The translations under genes were made by a program, and so were the position numbers. DNA of 13,038 bases, taken from JBFGFG01 sp041627475 (lineage in GTDB: Bacteria > Actinomycetota > Nitriliruptoria > Nitriliruptorales > Nitriliruptoraceae). Shown here one piece after another: positions 8,304 to 13,038 of this stretch (the stretch's first letter is position 1; every line of letters starts with the position of its first letter). The notes beneath the pieces are model-generated. The model made no database searches. It worked only from the letters and a program-made list of their open reading frames with translations, and had not been told where the DNA came from. The DNA lies in the NCBI GenBank assembly GCA_041627475.1, contig JBFKQZ010000064.1, positions 1 through 13,038 on the forward strand, in the 5' to 3' direction.

Positions 8304-8741
8304 TCAGGCCGCGGGGTCCGGCAGCACGGCCACCTCGGTCCAGAACTCGCGGAGGCTGGCGATGCCCTCCGCGAGCCGACCGTCCGCGGCCTCCTTGATC
8401 ACGTAGGTGTTGCCGCCCGACTGGTAGGCCCTGCGGACGTCCTCGTCGCGGTCGGACGAGCTGAGGACCGCGATGGGCAGGGCACGGAGCCGCTCGTCGC
8501 TGCGGACCTCCGCGATGACCTCGTGCCCGTCGATGCGAGGCATCTTCAGATCGAGGATGAGCAGGTGAGGCCGTTCACGGCCCGCGTGCTCGCCCTCTCG
8601 GCGGAGGTACCGCAGCGCCTCCTCACCGTCCTGGACGGTGTCGATGACGAGCTCTCGGTCCGTCGACTGGCGCAACGAGCGGACGATGAAGAACCGATGG
8701 TCCTCGTTGTCGTCGGCGACGAGGATGCGGATGGGTGTCAT
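8304..8741 (-). CDS. Stand-alone receiver, Rcp1-like (CheY superfamily)
   Basis: Single-domain response regulator of 145 aa. Visible receiver residues are D10/D11, phospho-acceptor D64 in LILDLKMPRIDG, the Ser run at 94-96 and K116. Three features recall the Rcp1 group that partners phytochrome-type histidine kinases: the long beta2-alpha2 insert around 48-58, the LSSSD segment, and the FW (134-135) in the C-terminal helix. The residue after K116 is Glu rather than the usual Pro. There is no DNA-binding or enzymatic output domain, so it probably shuttles phosphate. The ATG overlaps the stop of the membrane kinase gene (ATGA) and has GAGGAAG upstream. It sits between two kinases and is the natural link between them; the direction of phosphotransfer is inferred. 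Confidence 0.92.
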   Translation of the reverse strand: MTPIRILVADDNEDHRFFIVRSLRQSTDRELVIDTVQDGEEALRYLRREGEHAGRERPHLLILDLKMPRIDGHEVIAEVRSDERLRALPIAVLSSSDRDEDVRRAYQSGGNTYVIKEAADGRLAEGIASLREFWTEVAVLPDPAA

Positions 8742-10486
8742 GTCAGGACTTCCTCGGGAGTGGCTTCGGTGGAGGACGTGTCGAGCGCCGTCGCCGGGAA
8801 CCAGAGCGCGAACTCGGCACCGGGCTCGTGGTCGGTCACGTGGATCGTCCCCCCGAACGACTCCATGATCTTGCGACAGATCGCGAGGCCCATGCCGGTG
8901 CCGTCGCGGTCCTCGTCGACCTGGAGCTGCTCGAAGACCCCGAAGACCCGCTCGCGGTACTCCGCCCGGATGCCACGGCCGTCGTCGCGCACCAGCACGG
9001 TGACCCCGTGGACGGAGGCATCTGCTCGCCCGATGTGGATGCGGACCCGGTCGCGACCGGCGTGCCGCACGGCGTTGCCGATGAGGTTCTGGAAGAGCTG
9101 GCGGGCCCGGAGCTCGTTGACGAACAGGTCGGGCACGTCCCCGACCACGACGTCGGCCTTGTCCTCGCCGACGTCGTGGGCGACGGCGTCGAGCAGTGCG
9201 GCGAGGTCGACGTGCTCCGGTGCGGTGTCGCGCCGGCCGACCCGGGACAACTCGAGCAGGTCGCGGACGAGGGCCTCCATGTAGGACCCGTTGCTGCGCA
9301 TCCGCTTGAGGTAGTACTGGCCCTGCTCGTCGAAGTGCTCCCCGTACTCCTCCTCGAGGATCTCGATGTAGCTGAGGATGGCGATCGTGGGGCTCTTGAG
9401 GTCGTGCGAGGCGCTGTAGACGAAGGCCTCCAGCTCGGCGTTCACGGCCTCGAGCTCGACCTTCGCAGCCCGCTCCGAGACCAGCAGCGAGGTCCGCGCC
9501 AGGGCGAGGTCGGCGAGGCGGCCGATCCGCTCCAGCACGACGAGCTCGTCCGTGCCGAAGAAGGGCGTGTAGCGACTCGGCCAGACGCGGGCCTCCCCGC
9601 CGTCGAGGTCGATCACGATCGGCTCGCGCCCCGAGGCGGCAGCCCGATCGGCCCCGGTGTCGGCGAGCGTCGCGTGCTGGTGCTGGAGCACCACGCGGTC
9701 CGCGGCGACGACGTGCTGCATCAGTGGGGCGATGATCGCCGCGACGGCGTCGGGGGTCTCGGCACCGAGGAGCGCCAACGACGCGTCACCGATGCGGTCC
9801 TCCTCCGGCTGCCGCCAGATCGTGCGGACCGGCTGTGGCGGCGCGAGGCCGATCAGGAACGACGTCGCCGACAGCAGCGACACGAACTGGCCGAACAGGG
9901 TCACGAGCGGCGAGGGGTCCTCCACCTGCCCGGTCGCACCGCTGATGGCGACCGACACCGTCAGGGCGAGCGTGCCGACGGCGAGCCACTGCATGCGGCG
10001 CCGGGCCGGCGTGGGCTGCTCCTTCCCCGCCCGCCAGAACCGGCGCGCCACGTAGGGAAGCACCAGCACCCACTGCGCCACGATCGCCAGGACGTAGAGG
10101 CTGGCGAGGAGCGTCCCCTGCTCACCCTCCTCCGGCAGGTCGATCACGAACCCACCGAGGACGAACAGGGCCGAGGCCACCCCAGTCGCGCGCAGCGCCC
10201 ACGGCGTGACCGACTCGAAGGTGTCGTGGAAGCGCAGCAGCAGGTACGGGAACGGGACGATGAGCCCGATCACGATGCCGGTGAGCCACACCGGGAGCGT
10301 CTCCTGCCCGGCCACGTCGGTGACGAGCAGCGAGATCGTGACCGCGAGGCCGATCGTCCCGAAGGTGGCGGCCATCCACGCACTGGCGGGCGTGCCGAAA
10401 CGGCGCCAGCGCCGCAGGGCCCACAGGCCCACGGCCACGTAGGCGAGGTTCTGCGTCCACCGCAGGACGTCGCTCAACGCGTCCAC
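8738..10486 (-). CDS. Membrane sensor histidine kinase with 7-helix N-terminus, GAF-like region, phytochrome-type HisKA
   Basis: This 582-aa sensor kinase has about seven hydrophobic segments (near 11-25, 36-55, 66-84, 100-116, 126-146, 167-183 and 194-213) forming an unrecognised membrane sensor. A GAF-like stretch (about 230-335) and a short coiled coil (335-355) follow. HisKA has H361 in VYSASHDLKSP, the form seen in phytochrome-like kinases. HATPase_c has N471 (NLIGNAVRHA), DDGRGI (501-506) and GTGMGLAI (529-536). The start is GTG, chosen because GGGGAGG lies 6 bases upstream. The phytochrome-type kinase next to an Rcp1-like receiver is a known pairing. The chromophore Cys and the PHY domain of true phytochromes are not evident, so light sensing cannot be claimed. 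The 3' end overlaps the receiver gene (ATGA). Confidence 0.92.
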   Translation of the reverse strand: MDALSDVLRWTQNLAYVAVGLWALRRWRRFGTPASAWMAATFGTIGLAVTISLLVTDVAGQETLPVWLTGIVIGLIVPFPYLLLRFHDTFESVTPWALRATGVASALFVLGGFVIDLPEEGEQGTLLASLYVLAIVAQWVLVLPYVARRFWRAGKEQPTPARRRMQWLAVGTLALTVSVAISGATGQVEDPSPLVTLFGQFVSLLSATSFLIGLAPPQPVRTIWRQPEEDRIGDASLALLGAETPDAVAAIIAPLMQHVVAADRVVLQHQHATLADTGADRAAASGREPIVIDLDGGEARVWPSRYTPFFGTDELVVLERIGRLADLALARTSLLVSERAAKVELEAVNAELEAFVYSASHDLKSPTIAILSYIEILEEEYGEHFDEQGQYYLKRMRSNGSYMEALVRDLLELSRVGRRDTAPEHVDLAALLDAVAHDVGEDKADVVVGDVPDLFVNELRARQLFQNLIGNAVRHAGRDRVRIHIGRADASVHGVTVLVRDDGRGIRAEYRERVFGVFEQLQVDEDRDGTGMGLAICRKIMESFGGTIHVTDHEPGAEFALWFPATALDTSSTEATPEEVLT

Positions 10487-10492
10487 CGAGGG

Positions 10493-10532
10493 CCTCCCCG
10501 TCGCCGGGAGGGGGCCCCGGCGGCCCCCCTCC
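10493..10532 (-). promoter_or_regulatory. GC-rich leader hairpin next to the kinase ribosome site
   Basis: In the 98-base gap between the UPF0182 gene and the membrane kinase, bases 10507-10514 pair with 10525-10532 (8 bp). Two more pairs (10515-10516 with 10522-10523) follow a one-base bulge, with a 5-base loop. No T-run follows, so terminator activity for the UPF0182 gene is doubtful. The Shine-Dalgarno GGGAGG (10493-10498) could instead pair with CCTCCC (10506-10511), part of the same stem. Those two folds exclude each other, so the element could influence kinase translation. I saw no convincing -35/-10 promoter in the gap. Confidence 0.4.
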
Positions 10533-10584
10533 TGTCGGCCGACACGGGTACCACTTCAGGCCGTGCGTGTCCCGTGGTGCGGTG

Positions 10585-13038
10585 TCAGCCCTCCGTGGCG
10601 TCGTCCGACGGGGACGCGTCGTCGTCCGGGGTCGGCGAGGGCTCGGGCGTCGGCTGCAGGTCGGCCGGCGCGTCGTCACCGACGGCCTGCGCGACCAGCT
10701 CCTGCGCCCGCTCGACCAGGCGCTGGTACTCGCCGAGGTCGCCCTCGGCCAGCGCCTCCTGGGCGCGGGCGAAGGCCTCGAGCGCCTGCGTGAGCAGGTC
10801 GGCGTCGACCTCACCGTCGTCCTCCGACGGCTCGCCGTCACCCGGGTCGTCGGCCGGTGGCCGCTCGACGTCCGGGGCCGGGGCACCCACCAGCGAGGCG
10901 ACGGCCTCGGCCAGCGTGCGCTCGAAGACGACCCGGTCCCCCATCACGAGGACCACGCGGGCGAGCTCGGGGATGTCGGACTGGTCGCCCTGGAGGAACA
11001 GCGGCTCGACGTAGACGATCGAGCGCTCGATCGGCAGGACCAGCATGTTGCCGCGGATCACGTCGGAGCCCTGCTGCGAACGCAGCGTGATGTACTCCGA
11101 GATCTCGTCCTCCTGCTCGATCCGTGCCTGCACCTGGGTGGTGCCGAGGATCTGCTGGTCGGACGGGAACTGCACGGCGAACAGCTCGCCGTAGTTCTCG
11201 GGGTCGCTGCGTGCCGCCAGCCACGCGACCATGTTCGGCCGCTCGTTGGCCAGGTAGGGCTGGATGAGGACGAACTCCTCGGTCTCCTCGCCCGGCAGCT
11301 TCATCAGCAGGTAGTACGGCTCGAGCGGGCGGTTGCCCGTCGCCTCACCGGCGTTCTGCGCCGCGGCGGCGTCCGGCGGGATGTCCCACTCGTCGGCCTT
11401 GCTGTAGAACGCGTCCGCCTCGGGGATGTGGTAGGTCCGGTAGACCGACGCCTGCAGCTCGAAGAGGTCCTGCGGGTACCGGAAGTGGTCCTCCAGCCCG
11501 TCGGGCAGCTCGCTCATCGGCCGGTAGAGGTCCGGGAAGACCCGCTGCCACGTGCGCAGGACGGGGTCGTCCGGGTCGACCGTGAACAGGTCGACGGTGC
11601 CGTCGTAGGCGTCGACGACCGCCTTGACCGAGTTGCGCGCGTAGTTGACGACGCGTGGCCCGAACTGGGTGCCCATCTGCGCCCGCTCGGAGTACGGGTA
11701 CCAGACCGAGGTCGTGTAGGCGTCCTGCACCCACTTGATCCGGCCGTCCAGGACCACCGGGTAGGGGTCGTTGTCGAGCTCGAGGTACGGCGCCACCGCG
11801 TTGACACGGTCGGCCACGGCCCGGATGCGCAGCAGCTTCGAGTCGTCGCGGATCAGGCTCGACAGCAGGATGTTGGTGTCGCCGTAGTCGATGGCGAACG
11901 CGATCCGGCGTGCCAGCGACGACAGCTCGACACCGCCCTCACCGACGTAGGACGTGAACACCTGGGCCTGGGTCGAGGGCTCCTCGTAGTCGAGCTCCTC
12001 GTTGTCGGTGTTGACGATGTTGTACTCGGCGTTCGCACCGTCACCGAAGTAGATGCCGGCCTCGACCGAGGGCACGAGGGCGTCGACGCCGGTCGGCGGG
12101 ATGTCCTCCGAGAGGAAGACGGGCTGGCCGTCCGAGTTCGCGATGTTGACCTGGCTCGACACCACGCCGAAGCCGTGGGTGTAGAACAGGGTCAGGTTCT
12201 GCCACGTCTGTGCCTGGGCCGGCACGTCGCTCTGGTCCATGTCACGGGTGGCGAGCATGACCTGGCGGAGCTCACCGTCGATCACGTAGCGGTCCACGTC
12301 CACGTCGGTGAACTGGTAGTACGGCCGCAGGGCCTGCAGCTCGGAGTAGGTCGTGGCGAGCAGCTGCGGGTCCCACAGCCGGATGTTGGTCAGCGTGACC
12401 TCGTTCTCCTGCACCTGCTGGGGGTCCAGGTCGTTGCGCACCTCGAACGGCCGCAGCTCGACCTCGTCCAGCCCGTAGGCGGCGCGGGTGGCCTCGAGGT
12501 TGCGCTCGATGAAGGGACGCTCACGGGCGAGCTCCTGCGGCTCGACCTGCAGGCGCTGGATGGCCGCCGGGTAGGCGCCCTGGAGGAAGATCGACCCGAT
12601 CAGCAGCAGCGCCACGGCGGCACCGGGCAGGAGGAAGCCACGGCGCCGGATGTTGTAGAGCACCAGCCCGATCGACAGGACCGCGACGACCAGCAGGATC
12701 TCGAGCGCGCGCAGCTCGGCGTTGACGTCGGTGTACGACGCACCGGTGACGGTGCCGCGCGGCGAGAAGTTCAGCATGAAGCGGTCGAGCCAGTAGCCCC
12801 ACGCCCAGGCCGCGAGGATGAGCGCGAAGAGCGCCGACAGGTGCGCCTTGACGTTCGGCATGACCTTGTCGCCGGGGTTGTCCGGGCGGATGCCGCCGAG
12901 CAGGTAGTGGGCGCCGGCCGTCAGCATCGTGGTCAGCACGAGCGAGGTGACCAGCCACTCCTGGAGGAGGCGGAGGAAGGGCAGCTCGAAGAGGTAGAAC
13001 CCGATGTCCCGGCCGAACTGGGGGTCGACGGTCCCGAC
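10585..13038 (-). CDS. UPF0182 family membrane protein (N-terminus cut by window edge)
   Basis: Large membrane protein of unknown function, UPF0182 family, common in actinobacteria. 817 codons are visible. The frame is open to the right edge, so roughly the first 100-200 residues are missing given usual lengths near 900-1000. The visible N-terminal part starts with the family-typical VDPQFGRDIGFYLFELPFL and contains about four membrane helices (near 22-48, 65-82, 103-123 and 130-150). A long extracytoplasmic region follows, with the signature TWQNLTLFYTHGFGVVSSQVN near 270-290. The C-terminal ~110 residues are acidic and Pro/Asp/Ser-rich, with one helical segment (ALEAFARAQEALAEGDLGEY), typical of the family tail. 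A GTG at 12937-12939 should not be taken as the start, because family-conserved residues continue upstream of it. Confidence 0.93.
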   Translation of the reverse strand, partial: VGTVDPQFGRDIGFYLFELPFLRLLQEWLVTSLVLTTMLTAGAHYLLGGIRPDNPGDKVMPNVKAHLSALFALILAAWAWGYWLDRFMLNFSPRGTVTGASYTDVNAELRALEILLVVAVLSIGLVLYNIRRRGFLLPGAAVALLLIGSIFLQGAYPAAIQRLQVEPQELARERPFIERNLEATRAAYGLDEVELRPFEVRNDLDPQQVQENEVTLTNIRLWDPQLLATTYSELQALRPYYQFTDVDVDRYVIDGELRQVMLATRDMDQSDVPAQAQTWQNLTLFYTHGFGVVSSQVNIANSDGQPVFLSEDIPPTGVDALVPSVEAGIYFGDGANAEYNIVNTDNEELDYEEPSTQAQVFTSYVGEGGVELSSLARRIAFAIDYGDTNILLSSLIRDDSKLLRIRAVADRVNAVAPYLELDNDPYPVVLDGRIKWVQDAYTTSVWYPYSERAQMGTQFGPRVVNYARNSVKAVVDAYDGTVDLFTVDPDDPVLRTWQRVFPDLYRPMSELPDGLEDHFRYPQDLFELQASVYRTYHIPEADAFYSKADEWDIPPDAAAAQNAGEATGNRPLEPYYLLMKLPGEETEEFVLIQPYLANERPNMVAWLAARSDPENYGELFAVQFPSDQQILGTTQVQARIEQEDEISEYITLRSQQGSDVIRGNMLVLPIERSIVYVEPLFLQGDQSDIPELARVVLVMGDRVVFERTLAEAVASLVGAPAPDVERPPADDPGDGEPSEDDGEVDADLLTQALEAFARAQEALAEGDLGEYQRLVERAQELVAQAVGDDAPADLQPTPEPSPTPDDDASPSDDATEG

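Noticed and set aside
10534..10543. 10-bp palindrome GTCGGCCGAC in the kinase leader
   Set aside because: Short GC palindromes arise by chance at this composition, and nothing around it supports an operator.
8735..11014. 759-aa plus-strand open frame
   Set aside because: It is antisense to the kinase and UPF0182 genes, which have clear domains, and itself contains none.
12937..12939. GTG as the start of the UPF0182 protein
   Set aside because: The 33 in-frame codons upstream to the window edge encode family-conserved sequence, so the gene continues beyond the window.

Overview
The window is about 70% GC. It has dense, mostly ATGA-overlapping genes, strong GGAGG ribosome sites, GTG starts and an actinobacterial-type initiator tRNA with no encoded CCA. 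This suggests a high-GC actinobacterium, possibly a deep-branching lineage, but I cannot place it more precisely. Every supported gene lies on the minus strand, so transcription runs from high to low coordinates. No insertion sequence, integrase, CRISPR array or phage gene was seen.

Region 1 (1-6511) is a respiratory molybdoenzyme cluster. In transcription order it holds: a 77-aa DUF6457-like protein (a domain otherwise linked to molybdenum-cofactor proteins); a Tat-exported molybdopterin oxidoreductase; a ferredoxin subunit with four [4Fe-4S] sites; a NrfD/PsrC-type membrane quinone subunit with about ten helices; an unrecognised 74-aa protein with two membrane helices; a TorD/DmsD-type chaperone; and a two-cluster ferredoxin cut by the left edge. 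From the catalytic subunit onward each gene overlaps the next by 4-8 bases, so these six look like one translationally coupled operon for a complex iron-sulfur molybdoenzyme (CISM). The substrate cannot be read from the sequence. The catalytic subunit has only three of the usual four cysteines for its own Fe-S cluster (Gly replaces the second).

Region 2 (6591-6741) holds an initiator tRNA-fMet with a 13-bp stem-loop terminator. Its 5' half overlaps the 3' end of a histidine kinase gene on the same strand: the kinase stop codon is in the tRNA anticodon loop. A candidate promoter for the tRNA lies inside the kinase gene.

Region 3 (6661-10486) is a three-gene signalling cassette: a membrane histidine kinase (7 predicted helices, GAF-like region, HisKA, HATPase), a stand-alone Rcp1-like receiver, and a soluble REC-GAF-HisKA-HATPase kinase. 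None of the three has a DNA-binding output domain. A GC-rich leader precedes the first gene and can fold in two mutually exclusive ways around its ribosome site.

Region 4 (10585-13038) is a UPF0182 membrane protein whose N-terminus lies beyond the right edge.
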